A stretch of 5,981 nucleotides of DNA from Streptomyces sp. NRRL B-24484 (GTDB lineage Bacteria; Actinomycetota; Actinomycetes; Streptomycetales; Streptomycetaceae): positions 1 through 5,981 of the forward strand of contig NZ_JOAI01000097.1 of NCBI RefSeq assembly GCF_000717715.1. The letters are read 5' to 3'. A program made the translations under genes and the position numbers. This document shows positions 5,885 to 5,981 of this stretch, in pieces (the stretch's first letter is position 1; the number at the start of each line of letters is the position of its first letter). Below the pieces are notes generated by a model, which worked only from the letters and a program-made list of their open reading frames with translations, had not been told where the DNA came from and ran no database searches.

Positions 5885-5981
5885 TTACGAGCTGGTGCGT
5901 GATTGCGGCGAGTTGGACATGGCTGCCTCGGACGGCATGATCTTCGTCGTGTCGATCATGGTGAACCGTGCGGTCCTCGGG
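5885..5981. other. Unidentified edge sequence beyond the oxidoreductase remnant
   Basis: The LLM homology ends here. A plus-strand frame stays open to the window edge and reads SYELVRDCGELDMAASDGMI then FVVSIMVNRAVLG, which I do not recognise. It would start inside the LLM remnant (a GTG at 5832-5834), so if real its true start may have been lost. The opposite strand in the LLM frame reads MIDTTKIMPSEAAMSNSPQS and ends at the TAA 5887-5885. There is too little sequence to choose between a partial gene on either strand and non-coding DNA. Confidence 0.3.

Overview
The window is high-GC DNA with the codon use of an actinomycete, probably Streptomyces or a related soil genus. The evidence is GC-rich third positions, a large secreted multidomain glycoside hydrolase, IS5-family debris of actinobacterial type and remnants of an F420-dependent (LLM-class) oxidoreductase. 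It looks like an accessory or chromosome-arm region: one intact gene sits between pieces of transposases and broken genes.

Layout. Positions 2-82 (+) hold the last 26 codons of a transposase that enters from the left edge. A strong GC-rich hairpin at 245-273 lies just past the end of the main gene. Positions 330-4121 (-) encode the only intact gene, a 1263-residue exported family GH3 beta-glucosidase/xylosidase-like enzyme. Its parts are a signal peptide, a GH3 catalytic barrel, a GH3 C-terminal domain carrying an inserted PA14 domain, a fibronectin-III-like domain, a putative Ig (He_PIG) domain and two ricin-type beta-trefoil lectin domains. Its upstream region (4122-4518) is non-coding and includes a relatively AT-rich patch with weak promoter-like hexamers and a small palindrome.

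From about 4519 to 5884 the DNA is a gene graveyard. In order it holds: a C-terminal piece of an IS5 transposase on the minus strand; an N-terminal IS5 piece on the plus strand, abutting the first head to head; a HAD-superfamily hydrolase remnant (+) that lacks its middle; and an LLM-class F420-dependent oxidoreductase remnant (-) cut at its N-terminus and carrying three apparent one-base frameshifts. The last 95 bases hold an unidentified open frame that runs off the edge.

How the parts relate. The GH3 enzyme appears to be a self-contained monocistronic unit for extracellular breakdown of plant or fungal glycans: hydrolase plus glycan-binding modules, with its own terminator and no transporter or regulator in view. 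The pseudogenes suggest that a convergent HAD/LLM gene pair was damaged by insertion and deletion of IS5 elements. I see no CRISPR array, tRNA, rRNA, phage module or recognisable defence system. The novelty here lies in the mosaic junctions and the enzyme's domain architecture, not in a new multi-gene system.
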